A DNA stretch of 64,000 bases from Sphingomonas sp. JC676 (GCF_014489075.1 NZ_JACTGR010000001.1:1240001-1304000), one strand, 5' to 3'; shown: positions 15,668 to 26,842, numbered from the stretch's first letter. The notes: generated by a model from the sequence alone, not told the origin. Numbers and translations: made by a program.

Positions 15668-17065
15668 ATGATCCGTACCGCTATCGGCGCAGCCCTGTTC
15701 TTTGCCACACCCGCTGCCGCCCAGCAGCTCACGCCTGATCAGTCCGCCAAGGTCGACGCCATCGTCGCCAATGCCCTTTCGTCCTCGGGCGTCCCTTCTG
15801 CCTCGATTGCGATCGTCCAGGGCGGCAGGGTCGTCTATGCCAAGGCCTATGGCGACCAGGGCCCCAATCTGAAGGGGCCGAGCGCCGACGCCAAATATCC
15901 GATCGCTTCCATCTCCAAGCAGTTCACCGCCGCGGCGCTCCTGCTGCTCGAGGACGAAGGCAAGTTGAGCCTCGACGACAAGGTGGCAAAGTTCCTTCCC
16001 GACGTTTCGGGCGCCGACAGGATCACCATCCGGCAGCTCCTCAGCCACACCGCCGGCCTGCAGGACTATTGGCCCCAGGACTACAGCTTCGCCGCTATGG
16101 AGAAGCCCGTCACGCCGCAGGGCATCGTCGATCGCTGGGGCAAGAAACCGCTCGATTTCGATCCCGGCACTGCCTGGCAATATTCGAACACCGGCTATGT
16201 CGTCGCCGGCATGATCGTCGAGAAGGCGTCGGGCATGCCGCTGCTCGACTATCTGAACCGCAAGGTCTTCAAGCCGCTCGGCATGAAGCCGGTCGATCAG
16301 GATCTCGCGATCGGCAAGGGCTATCCGATCCCCACGCACCGCTTCGCGCTCGGCCCCGTCCGCCCCGCCAAGCCCGCCGCGCATGGCTGGCTCTGGGCCG
16401 CGGGCGAGCTGGCGATGACCGCAAGCGACCTGGCGAAGTGGGACATCGCCCGGATCAACCGCTCTGTGCTGACTCCCGAGGACTGGCAGACCCAGGAAAC
16501 CGAGATCAAGCTGATCGACGGCGGCGCCACGCATTACGGCCTTGGTGTCTCGCTCGCCGATCGCGGCGGACATCTCGAGGTCTCGCATGGCGGCGAAGCG
16601 GTCGGGTTCCTCTCCAGCAACGTCGTGATCCCTGACCAGCGCTTCGCAGTGGTCGCACTGGTCAATGCCGATTTCGGCGGCGCGCAGGACGAGATTACGG
16701 AGGAAGTCGCCGATCTGCTCGTGCCGGTCGACCATGCGCCCAAGGCGATGACGCTCGACCAGACCCGCGACGCGCTCGCGCGGAAACTGTTCGACCAGCT
16801 CCGCACCGGCACGCTCGATCGGTCGTTGCTCACCGAAGACGCGAGCTATTATTTCGACGCCACCGCGACCGGCGACTATCGCGACAGCTTGGCGGCGCTT
16901 GGCGATCCGGTAAGCTTCGCTCCGCTTGGCAAGGCCCGGCTGCGCGGCGGCTTCGTCAACCGCAACTATGCGATCCAATACAAGGACCGCCGCCTCGTCG
17001 CGGTGACCTATGCGGAGGATGGCGCCGACGGAAAGTTCGAGCAGTTCATCGTGATGCCGCGCTGA
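15668..17065 (+). CDS. Serine hydrolase, class C beta-lactamase/penicillin-binding-protein-like
   Basis: 465 residues from the ATG at 15668, with a signal peptide (AIGAALFFATPAAAQ) for export. The beta-lactamase family fold is shown by SxxK (Ser81-x-x-Lys84 in YPIASISKQFTAAAL), the tyrosine motif YSNTGYVVAGMIV and the C-terminal triad region SHGGEAVGF. It is longer than true AmpC enzymes; the last 120 or so residues form an extra domain (DASYYFDATATGDYRDSLAA onward) as in esterase or D-aminopeptidase relatives. A peptidase or esterase role is more likely than resistance. One base separates it from the next gene. Confidence 0.85.
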   Translation: MIRTAIGAALFFATPAAAQQLTPDQSAKVDAIVANALSSSGVPSASIAIVQGGRVVYAKAYGDQGPNLKGPSADAKYPIASISKQFTAAALLLLEDEGKLSLDDKVAKFLPDVSGADRITIRQLLSHTAGLQDYWPQDYSFAAMEKPVTPQGIVDRWGKKPLDFDPGTAWQYSNTGYVVAGMIVEKASGMPLLDYLNRKVFKPLGMKPVDQDLAIGKGYPIPTHRFALGPVRPAKPAAHGWLWAAGELAMTASDLAKWDIARINRSVLTPEDWQTQETEIKLIDGGATHYGLGVSLADRGGHLEVSHGGEAVGFLSSNVVIPDQRFAVVALVNADFGGAQDEITEEVADLLVPVDHAPKAMTLDQTRDALARKLFDQLRTGTLDRSLLTEDASYYFDATATGDYRDSLAALGDPVSFAPLGKARLRGGFVNRNYAIQYKDRRLVAVTYAEDGADGKFEQFIVMPR

Positions 17066-17066
17066 C

Positions 17067-17981
17067 ATGAAAGCCGTCGTCCTCGCCGCAATGGCTGCCT
17101 GGCTCGCGCTGTCGGGCGCCAGCGATCCCGATCGCGCGACCGTCTCGCGCGTCGATCCGCTGACGGTGCAGGACGACGATTTCGCCCGCCACCGCGACCC
17201 CGCCGAATGGCGCGGGCTCGCGGTGAGCCGGATCGAGTTCCGCGAGGAACGCGCCCAGTGGCGGCTATGGCGCATCGCCAATGTCCGGCACCGCAAGGGC
17301 CCGCTCTTCTTCGTGCCCCACGACAATGAGAATGCCGGGTTCGAAGCGGGGCTCAGGCTGGTCCGTAAATATGGCGGCACGCTGATCGCGGTCGATTCGG
17401 GCGTCGCGCCGGGCGCCGACGGCGTTCGGATGAACCGCGCGGTCGACTACGGCAAGTCGGTCGACCCCAACCGCAATTTCGACAGCGCCCTGCCCGGCTA
17501 TGCGCGCCGCATCCTGGGAAATCTGCGCGGCGGCCCGGTCATCGCGCTCCACACCAACGCCAAGGGCTTCGAAACTGCGGAGTCGAAGTGCAACAGGGGC
17601 GATCCCGAGGGTCAGGGTGTCATCTCGATCCGCTTCTGCGACGACACGCTGATCCCCAGCCCCTCCCAGTCGAAATCCTATCCCTTCGACGACGACGACA
17701 CCGTCGCCTTCGCCACCTTTGTCGCGAAACAGCAGCCGAGCGATGCCTTTTGCCGCGATCAGATGGTGGCCGCCGATTACAACGTGGTTCAGGAGCGCGT
17801 CCTCACGAGCGACGGCTCGCTGTCGAACTATGCCGTGCTCCACCACCTCGCCTATCTCAACTTCGAGACGCTCGATCGCGGCCTCGATCCCGCCGAACTC
17901 GCCCTCGCCCGGGATCGACTGCTTTTCATGGTCGAGCACGCGATCGCGATGTGCGCGCCGAGGGGCAAACCGATACACTAG
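17067..17981 (+). CDS. Secreted protein with M14-carboxypeptidase-like motifs
   Basis: 304 residues with an N-terminal signal sequence (VVLAAMAAWLALSGAS). I see PLFFVPHDNENAGFEAGLRL (His85-x-x-Glu88, the M14 zinc pair pattern), DPNRNFDSA (Asn-Arg-Asn-Phe, as around substrate-binding Asn/Arg of carboxypeptidases) and VIALHTNAKG (His162, candidate third zinc ligand). This ordered H-x-x-E...NRNF...H set suggests a divergent M14-type zinc peptidase or amidase, but I cannot place it in a named family. It begins 1 base after the serine hydrolase gene, so the two exported enzymes are probably co-expressed. Confidence 0.65.
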   Translation: MKAVVLAAMAAWLALSGASDPDRATVSRVDPLTVQDDDFARHRDPAEWRGLAVSRIEFREERAQWRLWRIANVRHRKGPLFFVPHDNENAGFEAGLRLVRKYGGTLIAVDSGVAPGADGVRMNRAVDYGKSVDPNRNFDSALPGYARRILGNLRGGPVIALHTNAKGFETAESKCNRGDPEGQGVISIRFCDDTLIPSPSQSKSYPFDDDDTVAFATFVAKQQPSDAFCRDQMVAADYNVVQERVLTSDGSLSNYAVLHHLAYLNFETLDRGLDPAELALARDRLLFMVEHAIAMCAPRGKPIH

Positions 17982-18061
17982 CGCCCCGGTTCGGCGCACT
18001 CTTCGAATTTCGTGGCAAGTCCGGGCTAGGCGCGGCGCCCCGCGCACCCTAGATCACCCCC

Positions 18062-19452
<1,391 letters not shown>

Positions 19453-19456
<4 letters not shown>

Positions 19457-20556
19457 CCGACCTGTCCGGGCTCGTCGATCTCGCGGAATCCATCGCGCGA
19501 TACGAAGCCTGGATGCGCGAGCAGCTTGCCGACGGAATCGTCGAAGACGGGCTTGTCGCGAAGCACCGGACGATGCGGGAAGAGGATCCGTTCCTGTTCC
19601 TGCGCGCGACGTGCTGGCGGTGGGCGGAGGCCGCGCCTTTCCTGTGCCCCGAGCTGATGGAGGCGCCGCATGCCCCGTCGGTGGGCGATGCGCATGCCGG
19701 CAATTTCGGCCTGTGGCGCGACGCTTCCGGGCGGCTGGTCTGGGGCGTCAACGATTTCGACGAGGCGGCACGGCTGCCCTGGCCGCTCGATCTGGTGCGG
19801 CTGTGCGCGAGCCTCGCGCTTGCCATTCCCGGCTGGAAGACCAGCGATATCGCCGAACTCGCTCTCGACGGATATCGTGCGGGAATCGCCGAGCCCCGCG
19901 CGATGGTGCTCGAGCGTGGGCATCGCCGGTTGCGCGATGCATTCGCCGCCGATGACGCATATCGCCAGGATTTCTGGGAAGAACGGGAGGAAGCGAGGCC
20001 CACGGGCGACGTCCCGCCGGCGCTGCGTGCGGCGCTGCTCGCCGCCCTGCCCGAGCCCGGTCTGCCGGTCAGCATATCCCCTCGGCAGGCTGGAGCGGGA
20101 AGCCTCGGCCGGCCCCGTTTCGTCGCCTATTGCAGCGACTATCGCGGTGGCCCGATCGCAGTGGAGGTAAAGGCCCAATTACCCTCCTGCTGGGCATCGG
20201 GGCACGAGCCCGGCCTTTCGGAGATGGTAGCGCACGGCCGCTTCCGCTCGCCGGATCCGCTGTTCCACTATGCGGGGGGCTTTTCCGTCCGGCGGTTGTC
20301 GCCCAACAGCCGCAAGCTCGAATTCGGTGAGATCCGCAGCGCACTCGCTGACCGGCTGGTGCGGGCGATGGCCGGCGATCTCGCCACCATCCATGCTGGC
20401 GACGCCGCCGCCCATGACTCGATCCGCGATGCCCTTTCCGGACGGAAGAAGCATGGCTGGCTCGCCCGCGCGGCGGAGCGCGTCGCAATATGGACCGCCG
20501 ACGAGCATCGCCGCTATCGTCGCCAGCCGCTGGCGGCTGCCGCGAGCCTGGCTTAG
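19453..20556 (+). CDS. DUF2252 family protein
   Basis: 367 residues. The pattern HRTMREEDPFLFLRATCWRW, then VGDAHAGNFGLWRD and GVNDFDEAARLPWPLDLVRL, is that of DUF2252. These proteins resemble aminoglycoside/hydroxylysine-kinase-like phosphotransferases: D-A-H-x-x-N looks like a catalytic loop and D-F-D like a metal-binding triad. The substrate is unknown. Start and upstream stop overlap (ATGA), implying coupling to the aminopeptidase gene. Confidence 0.85.
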
Positions 20557-20565
20557 TCAGAAGAG

Positions 20566-21990
20566 GTGAGCACCCTCCACCCAACGAGTGATTCGGTACC
20601 TGCCACCGCGAAGGGCGGCGCCGCGCATCCCAGCCTCACCCTGGTCGCCTGCATCCTCGCCTCGAGCCTCGCCTTTATCGACGGTTCGGTCACCAATGTC
20701 GCGCTGCCCGCGATCGGTAATGATCTCCACGCGACGCCGGCCGAGCTGCAATGGACGATCAACGCCTATCTACTGCCGCTCTCCGCGCTGCTGCTGCTCG
20801 GCGGCGCGGCAGGAGATCATTACGGGCGGCGGAAGCTGCTGATCGGCGGCATCGCGCTGTTCGTCCTCGCCTCGATCGCCTGCGCCATGGCCGCGGATCT
20901 CAACCTCCTTCTGGGCGCGCGGGTCGTCCAGGGCATCGGCGCCGCGATCCTGCTGCCCAACAGCCTGGCGGTCCTCGGCAACAGCTTCGAGGGCGAGGAA
21001 CGCGGGCGCGCGATCGGCACCTGGGCGGCGGCGAGTTCGATCGCGGGTGCGGTGGGCCCGCCGCTCGGCGGCTGGCTGGTCGATGCGATCGGTTGGCGCG
21101 CGATCTTCTACATCAACCTGCCGCTCGGCCTGTTCGCCATCCTGATCGCCTGGCGCTACGTCCGCGAAAGCGCCGAGGGCGCCCTCCCGCTCGACTGGCC
21201 CGGCGCGATCAGCGCCACGCTCGCGCTCGGCGCGCTCACCTGGGCGCTCACGCTCTGGTCGAGCCACCGCGCCATCGATCCGTCCGCGGCGATCGGCCTC
21301 GCATTGGGCTTGGCGCTGACCGCATTGTTCCTCTGGATCGAGCATCATCGCGGCAACCGCGCGATGATGCCCCTCGCGATGTTCGGCTCGCGCGCCTTTG
21401 TCGGCCTGACCCTGCTCACCTTCTTTCTCTACGGCGCGCTAGGCGGCCTGTTCCTCCTGCTTCCCTATGTGCTGATCCAGGCCGGGGGCTATTCGGCGCT
21501 CCATGCCGGCTTCGCGCTACTGCCGATGCCGCTGGGCATGGGACTCGCTTCGCGAATCATGGGCCCGCTCACGGTTCGGGTTGGGCCGCGCCTGCCGCTG
21601 TCGATCGGCTCGCTGGTCGTTGCCTTGGGGCTTGCCGCGCTGGTGCTGGTCAATGAGGGTGCGCCCTATTGGACCTCGGTCTTCCCCGGCATCCTGTTAA
21701 TCGCCCTCGGCATGTCGTGCGTCGCCGCGCCGCTCACCACCGCCGTGCTGGCTTCGGTCGAGGAAAGCCATACCGGCACCGCATCGGGCTTCAACAGCGC
21801 GATCGCCCGCACCGGCGGCCTGATCGCCATCGCCATAGCCGGCGCGGTCATCGCTGCCGCCGGTGCCGCGCTGATCACCGCTTTCCACCATGCCGCGCTG
21901 GTGGGCGCGGCGCTGGCGGCCCTTTCGGGCGTGATAGCGTTCGTGACGCTGGGCGAGCTCAGCGCGAAACCGAAGTCGCAGCCTCGATAA
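20566..21990 (+). CDS. MFS transporter, DHA2 (EmrB/QacA) drug-exporter type
   Basis: 474 residues from a GTG at 20566, with about 14 predicted transmembrane helices. Helix 1 has the D-G-S-V-T-N-V-A-L-P-A motif of the DHA2 family, ELQWTINAYLLPLSALLLLG follows, DHYGRRKLL is motif A, and GPPLGGWLVDAIGWRAIFYI is the antiporter motif C. It is probably a proton-driven exporter of hydrophobic compounds. It follows the DUF2252 gene by 9 bases. Its 3' end overlaps the convergent tpiA gene by 32 bases. Confidence 0.88.
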   Translation: MSTLHPTSDSVPATAKGGAAHPSLTLVACILASSLAFIDGSVTNVALPAIGNDLHATPAELQWTINAYLLPLSALLLLGGAAGDHYGRRKLLIGGIALFVLASIACAMAADLNLLLGARVVQGIGAAILLPNSLAVLGNSFEGEERGRAIGTWAAASSIAGAVGPPLGGWLVDAIGWRAIFYINLPLGLFAILIAWRYVRESAEGALPLDWPGAISATLALGALTWALTLWSSHRAIDPSAAIGLALGLALTALFLWIEHHRGNRAMMPLAMFGSRAFVGLTLLTFFLYGALGGLFLLLPYVLIQAGGYSALHAGFALLPMPLGMGLASRIMGPLTVRVGPRLPLSIGSLVVALGLAALVLVNEGAPYWTSVFPGILLIALGMSCVAAPLTTAVLASVEESHTGTASGFNSAIARTGGLIAIAIAGAVIAAAGAALITAFHHAALVGAALAALSGVIAFVTLGELSAKPKSQPR

Positions 21991-22708
21991 TCGGCACGAA
22001 CTTCTCGGCGGTCAGGCTGGCGCCCCCCACCAGCGCCCCATCGACATTGTCGACCGCCAGGATCGCCGCAGCGTTCGTTCCGATCACCGATCCGCCATAG
22101 AGGATGCGAATGCCCAAAGCGGCGTCGCCCACCATCATCCTGAGCTTCGCCCGCGCGATCGCGTGGATCGACGCGATCTCGTCCAGCGTCGGGGTACGGC
22201 CCGTGCCGATCGCCCAGCGCGGCTCATAAGCGAGCGTCAGCCATTCGGGCGAAGCGCCGTCGGGCAGCGACTTCTCGATCTGCGATTGGACGATCCGCTC
22301 GGCACGCCCGGCATCGCGCTCGGCCTCGGTCTCGCCGCAGCACAGGATCACCTGCAGCCCGTGCCGCCGCGCCGCCGCCGCCTTGGCCCAGGCGTCGTGA
22401 CTCGTCTCGTGCTGGTCCGCGCGGCGCTCCGAATGGCCGACGATGGTCAGCGTCGCCCCAGCTTCGACCAGCATCGGCGCTGAGATGCATCCGGTATGCG
22501 CGCCCTGGTCCGCTTCGTGGACGTCCTGCGCACCGATCGGCAGCGCGCCCGCCACGCCAACCGCCGCCGAAATCAGCGTGAAAGGCACGCACAGCGTCGC
22601 ATCCACGCCCGGATTGGCTGCGGCCGCCGCTGCGATCGCCTCCACTTCGCCCAGCTGGGCCCTCAGCCCGTGCATCTTCCAATTGCCGGCGACTAGCTTG
22701 CGGCGCAT
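21959..22708 (-). CDS. tpiA: Triosephosphate isomerase
   Basis: 249 residues from the ATG at 22708, which has an AGGAG ribosome-binding site. The substrate-binding start RRKLVAGNWKMHG, the catalytic His in IVGHSERR, the catalytic Glu in LAYEPRWAIGTG, and the GGSV and ALVGGASL phosphate loops are all present. It interconverts dihydroxyacetone phosphate and glyceraldehyde 3-phosphate in glycolysis. It is divergent from ppiD and converges with the MFS gene. Confidence 0.96.
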   Translation of the reverse strand: MRRKLVAGNWKMHGLRAQLGEVEAIAAAAAANPGVDATLCVPFTLISAAVGVAGALPIGAQDVHEADQGAHTGCISAPMLVEAGATLTIVGHSERRADQHETSHDAWAKAAAARRHGLQVILCCGETEAERDAGRAERIVQSQIEKSLPDGASPEWLTLAYEPRWAIGTGRTPTLDEIASIHAIARAKLRMMVGDAALGIRILYGGSVIGTNAAAILAVDNVDGALVGGASLTAEKFVPIIEAATSVSR

Positions 22709-22824
22709 ACCCAACTCCTCCTGTTTGATCGCAGCCGATACCAAGCGTCGCGCGCTGCACAAGCTTGAAGGCGAAGCACCACCGCCCTAAAGCACGCGGG
22801 ATTCCCTCGAACGAACGGCCCTTC

Positions 22825-24762
22825 ATGCTCAATTTCTTCCGGAACTTCACCAAGTCGCGCTACGGCACGATCGCGGTGTTCGTGTTCCTCGGCCTGATCG
22901 CGATCGCTTTCGCCGCCGGCGACGTCACCGGCCTGCGCTCCAACGGCACCACCGGAGGCACCGGCGTGCTCGCCAATGTCGGTAGCACCAAGGTCACCGA
23001 TCGCGAGCTGCGCGACCGGATCGATCGCTTCCTGCGCAACGCGCAGCGCGAGGGCCAGAACGTCACGATGGAGCAGTTCCTCGCGCAGGGCGGCCTCGAG
23101 TTGGCGCTAGACGAGATGATCAATTCGGCCGCTTTGATCGAATTCGCGCAAGGATCGGGCATGCAGGTCAGCAAGAAGCTGATCGACGGCGACATCGCCA
23201 GCAACCCCTCCTTCGCCGGCATCGACGGCAAATTTAGCCAGAAGGGCTTCGAGGATCTGCTCGCGCAGAACCGCATCACCCCGGCCACGTATCGTGAGAG
23301 CCTGACGAACGATCGCTACGGCACCTGGCTGATCAACCGCGCCACGCTGGGTGGCCAGCTCCCCAACGGGGTCGTGCTGCCCTATGCCTCGCTGCTGCTC
23401 GAGCGCCGCACCGGCGTCGTCGGCTTCGTCCAGTCGGTCGCGATGGATCCCGGTCCCGATCCCGACGATCAGGCGCTGACCGCCTATTACGCCAGCAATC
23501 GCAGCCGCTACATGGTCCCGCAGCGCCGGATCGTCCGCTTCGCCTCGGTCAAGCCCGACGCGCTTCGCACCACGACCGCCGCGACCGAGGCAGAGATCGC
23601 CGACGCCTACAAGAAGGCCGGCGCCCGCTACGCCGCGACCGAGAAGCGCACGCTCGAGATCGTCACCGCGCTCGATCGGGCGACCGCCACCAACATCGCC
23701 AATCAGGCCAAGGGCGGTGCGCTCGATACCGCCGCGCGCGCCGCCGGCCTCGAGGTCCGCAAGGTCGACGCTGTCGAGAAGGCCGCGCTCGCCAAACAGG
23801 TGTCGTCCGCCTTTGCCGAGGCTGCCTTCGCAGCGCAGCAGGGTGTGCTGGCCGGCCCGTCGCAGCTCGGCGGTACGTGGTATGTCTACCGCGTCGACAA
23901 GATCGAGAAGATCGCCGCCAAGTCCCTCGACCAAGCGCGCACCGAGCTCGCCGAAGAGATCGGCCAGCGCAAGCTCGCCCAGGCGCTCGGCGATCTGCGC
24001 CAGGCGATCGACGACGGCGTCGGCGACGGCAAGACCTTCGACGAAGCCGTGCGCGACGCGAAGCTTACCGCCGAAAGCACGCCGGCGCTGACCGCCGACG
24101 GCACCAATCCGGACGACGCCAATTACAAGCCCGATCCGATGATGGTCGCGCTGATGCGTTCGGGCTTCGCCTTCGAACAGGCCGGCGACGAGCCCCAGGT
24201 GATCCAGACCGCCGCCGACGGCAGCTTCGCACTCGTCTCGCTGGAGAAGATCGTCGCCGCCGCGCCCCGCCCGCTCGCCAGCATCCGCGACAGGGTGAAG
24301 GCCGACTATCTGATGGACAAGGCGCTGCAAAAGGCACGCGCCGCCGCCTCCAGCATGATCGCCAAGCTCGACAAGGGCGTGCCGATGGCACAGGCGCTGG
24401 CCGAAGCCGGTGTCACCAAGGGTGCGGCGCCCAAGCCGTTCGACTTCAAGCGCGCCGAACTCCAGGGCAAGGAGCCCTTCATCCAGATGGCGTTCAACAT
24501 GCCGGCCAAGAAGGCGCGGCTGGTCGAGGCGCCGGATCGCGCCGGTTACTATGTCGTCTATGTCGACCAGATCGAGGAGCATAGCGCCGCCAATGATCCG
24601 ATCGCGGTCGCGCAGGTGCGTGGTGCGCTCTCGCAGCGGACCGGCCAGGAATATGCGGCGCAGTTCATCAGCGCGGTTCGCAAGCAGGTGAAGGTCACGC
24701 GCAACGAGGCCGCCATCGCCCGTTTCCGCGCCGATCTCGCCCGCCAGGGTACGGCACGCTGA
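22825..24762 (+). CDS. ppiD: Periplasmic peptidyl-prolyl isomerase/chaperone PpiD (SurA N-terminal domain)
   Basis: 645 residues from the ATG at 22825. The short cytoplasmic start MLNFFRNFTKSRYGT is followed by one transmembrane anchor (IAVFVFLGLIAIAFAAGDV), a SurA-like chaperone region (FLAQGGLELALDEMINSAAL, LIDGDIASNPSFAGIDGKFS) and degenerate parvulin-type domains. PpiD is anchored in the inner membrane and helps newly exported proteins fold. The trpE start lies 1 base after its stop, so trpE probably shares its transcript. Confidence 0.9.
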   Translation: MLNFFRNFTKSRYGTIAVFVFLGLIAIAFAAGDVTGLRSNGTTGGTGVLANVGSTKVTDRELRDRIDRFLRNAQREGQNVTMEQFLAQGGLELALDEMINSAALIEFAQGSGMQVSKKLIDGDIASNPSFAGIDGKFSQKGFEDLLAQNRITPATYRESLTNDRYGTWLINRATLGGQLPNGVVLPYASLLLERRTGVVGFVQSVAMDPGPDPDDQALTAYYASNRSRYMVPQRRIVRFASVKPDALRTTTAATEAEIADAYKKAGARYAATEKRTLEIVTALDRATATNIANQAKGGALDTAARAAGLEVRKVDAVEKAALAKQVSSAFAEAAFAAQQGVLAGPSQLGGTWYVYRVDKIEKIAAKSLDQARTELAEEIGQRKLAQALGDLRQAIDDGVGDGKTFDEAVRDAKLTAESTPALTADGTNPDDANYKPDPMMVALMRSGFAFEQAGDEPQVIQTAADGSFALVSLEKIVAAAPRPLASIRDRVKADYLMDKALQKARAAASSMIAKLDKGVPMAQALAEAGVTKGAAPKPFDFKRAELQGKEPFIQMAFNMPAKKARLVEAPDRAGYYVVYVDQIEEHSAANDPIAVAQVRGALSQRTGQEYAAQFISAVRKQVKVTRNEAAIARFRADLARQGTAR

Positions 24763-24763
24763 G

Positions 24764-26251
24764 GTGATCCACGGCGCAGAAGCCGCCCGCGCGGCGCTGG
24801 CCGCCGGGCGGCCCGCGCTGCTCTGGCGCCGCCAGGTCGCGGACACCGAGACTCCGGTCGCCGCCGCGCTCAAGCTGATCGAGCCCGGGCGGGGCGATTT
24901 CCTGCTCGAATCGGTCGAGGGCGGATCGGTGCGTGGGCGTCACAGCCTAATCGGGCTCGCCCCCGATCTCGTCTTTCGCGCCACCGGCAACGAAGCCGCG
25001 ATCAACGATCACTGGCTCACCGATCGCGACGCGTTCGCGCCCTGCGCCGATCCGACGCTCGACGCGTTGCGCGCGCTCGTCGGCGCGTGCCGGATGGAGG
25101 TGCCGGCGGAGCTGCCGCGCGCGCTCGCCTGCTTGGTCGGCTATTTCAGCTACGAAACGGTCGGACTGGTCGAGAAGCTCGATCGCCCGCCGCAGAACCC
25201 GGTCGGCGTGCCCGACATGATGTTCGTGCGGCCGACCGTCATCCTCGTCTTCGATCGCCTCGCCGACACTTTGTTCCTCGTCGCGCCGGTCTGGCCGGGC
25301 GGCGATGTCGACGTCGCCGCCGAGCGGATCGATGCGGTCGCCGCCAGGCTCGCCACCGCGTCGCTTCCCGCTCCCGTCCGCGCCGAGCCGAGCGAGGTCA
25401 CGCTCACTCCGGTGCTGGCGCCCGGCCGCTATGGCGAGATGGTCGCCCGCGCCAAGGAGTATATCTCCGCCGGCGACATCTTCCAGGTGGTGCTGGCCCA
25501 GCGCTTCACCACGCCGTTCGCGCTGCCGCCGTTCGAGCTCTACCGCGCGCTGCGCCGCGTGAACCCCTCGCCCTTCCTCTATCATCTCGACCTGCCCGGC
25601 TTCGCGCTGACCGGCTCGAGCCCCGAGATCCTCGTTCGCGCCCGCGACGGCGAAGTCACGATTCGCCCGATCGCCGGCACCCGCCCGCGCGGGCGCACCG
25701 CCGCCGAGGACGAGGCCAATCGCGCCAGCCTGCTCGCCGATCCCAAGGAATGCGCCGAGCATCTGATGCTGCTCGATCTCGGCCGTAACGATGTCGGCCG
25801 CGTCGCCGATACCGGCACCGTGAAGGTCACCGACAGCTACACCGTCGAATTCTACAGCCATGTGATGCACATCGTCTCGAACGTGGTCGGCAAGCTCCGC
25901 AGCAACGCCGATGCGCTCGACGCGCTGTTCGCCGGCTTTCCGGCGGGCACGGTCAGCGGCGCCCCCAAGGTCCGCGCCTGTCAGATCATCGCCGAGCTGG
26001 AGCCCGAGACGCGCGGTCCCTATGCCGGCGGCGTCGGCTATTTCTCGCCCGATGGATCGATGGACAGCTGCATCGTTCTGCGCACCGCGCTGGTGAAGGA
26101 CGGCGTCATGCACGTCCAGGCTGGCGCCGGCATCGTCGCCGATTCGGATCCGGCGTACGAACAGCGCGAATGCGAGGCCAAGGCCGGCGCGCTGTTCGCC
26201 GCCGCGCGCGAAGCGGTCACGCGGGCGAGCGAAGCGGGTTTCGGGCAATAG
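24764..26251 (+). CDS. trpE: Anthranilate synthase component I
   Basis: 495 residues from a GTG right after the ppiD stop. It has the chorismate-binding fold: an N-terminal regulatory domain including LIEPGRGDFLLESVEGG (the tryptophan-binding LLES region) and catalytic motifs IRPIAGTRPRGRT, DLGRNDVGRV, and FPAGTVSGAPKVRACQIIAE. With TrpG it converts chorismate and glutamine to anthranilate. The LLES motif implies feedback inhibition by tryptophan. A repeat element and a convergent gene follow, so trpG is not directly downstream. Confidence 0.95.
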   Translation: MIHGAEAARAALAAGRPALLWRRQVADTETPVAAALKLIEPGRGDFLLESVEGGSVRGRHSLIGLAPDLVFRATGNEAAINDHWLTDRDAFAPCADPTLDALRALVGACRMEVPAELPRALACLVGYFSYETVGLVEKLDRPPQNPVGVPDMMFVRPTVILVFDRLADTLFLVAPVWPGGDVDVAAERIDAVAARLATASLPAPVRAEPSEVTLTPVLAPGRYGEMVARAKEYISAGDIFQVVLAQRFTTPFALPPFELYRALRRVNPSPFLYHLDLPGFALTGSSPEILVRARDGEVTIRPIAGTRPRGRTAAEDEANRASLLADPKECAEHLMLLDLGRNDVGRVADTGTVKVTDSYTVEFYSHVMHIVSNVVGKLRSNADALDALFAGFPAGTVSGAPKVRACQIIAELEPETRGPYAGGVGYFSPDGSMDSCIVLRTALVKDGVMHVQAGAGIVADSDPAYEQRECEAKAGALFAAAREAVTRASEAGFGQ

Positions 26252-26253
26252 TC

Positions 26254-26404
26254 AAATCCTCCCCAAGCTCGTCTCGGGGAGGGGGACTGCGCCCGAAGGG
26301 CGTGGTGGAGGGGCGCAGCATAGACGGCGGACTTGGTCCGCCGCCCCTCCACCACTCGCTACGCGAGCGGTCCCCCTCCTCAAGCAAGCTTGGGGAGGAA
26401 TTTG
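26254..26404. repeat. Palindromic intergenic repeat, copy 2 (about 150 bp)
   Basis: The outer arms AAATCCTCCCCAAGCT and AGCTTGGGGAGGAATTT form terminal inverted repeats. Internal elements GGTGGAGGGGCGCAG and CCCCTCCACCACTC mirror each other, with small palindromes (CGCCCGAAGGGCG, GCGGACTTGGTCCGC, CTCGCTACGCGAG). The plan matches copy 1 at 9224-9374. It sits between the convergent trpE and 26408-26842 genes and could also end both transcripts. Confidence 0.7.
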
Positions 26405-26407
26405 GAC

Positions 26408-26842
26408 TCAGGGATTGGTACCGGCATCGGGATCGGGAGCTGTGGTCCGCGCCGCTTTCGCCTTGGCATCCAGCCGTTCCTGATACCATTGCTGGAGGAA
26501 CTTGCGCGTGCAGCCGGTCTGACCGCCCGTGCCGACTGGCGAGCAACTGTTGGGCAGGCCCGCCCGATTGAATTCCTCCACGGTCTCGACGCGATTGGTC
26601 CAGGCCTGCGACGCCGCGTCTTCCTTGGGCTGGTCGCGGAAGCGCTTGGGAATGCGATAGGGCGATTCGCCCGCGTTCGCGCACACTACGATCTCGTCCG
26701 GATTCTGCGCAGCCGGGCACTTGTCGTCACCATAAAGCAGGATCGAACGGACGCGCTTGGGCGGATCCTGCGGCGTGCTCTTGTCCTGCGCCGTGGCGGG
26801 GCCGGCGAGCAGAGCGGTGGCGATAAGCAATCTGGCAAGCAT
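26408..26842 (-). CDS. Small secreted protein of unknown function (144 aa)
   Basis: It begins with a signal peptide (ARLLIATALLAGPATAQ, cleavage after ATA). The mature protein has four or more cysteines (KCPA, VVCANAG, NSCSPVG, TGCTRKFLQQW) arranged as for disulfides, and a segment GESPYRIPKRFRDQP. The C-terminus is disordered (ARTTAPDPDAGTNP). It looks like a periplasmic protein; no enzyme motif or named family is recognised. It lies against the trp genes, between trpE and trpG. Confidence 0.68.
   Translation of the reverse strand: MLARLLIATALLAGPATAQDKSTPQDPPKRVRSILLYGDDKCPAAQNPDEIVVCANAGESPYRIPKRFRDQPKEDAASQAWTNRVETVEEFNRAGLPNSCSPVGTGGQTGCTRKFLQQWYQERLDAKAKAARTTAPDPDAGTNP

Noticed and set aside
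15602-17380. A 592-codon minus-strand open frame opposite the serine hydrolase
   Set aside because: The plus-strand gene has a signal peptide and catalytic motifs; the antisense translation shows none.
24700-24764. Search for a trp leader peptide or attenuator before trpE
   Set aside because: trpE begins 1 base after the ppiD stop and no Trp-rich short frame or alternative hairpins are present.
23107-24873. A 588-codon minus-strand frame opposite ppiD
   Set aside because: It mirrors the ppiD reading frame and has no recognisable domain.
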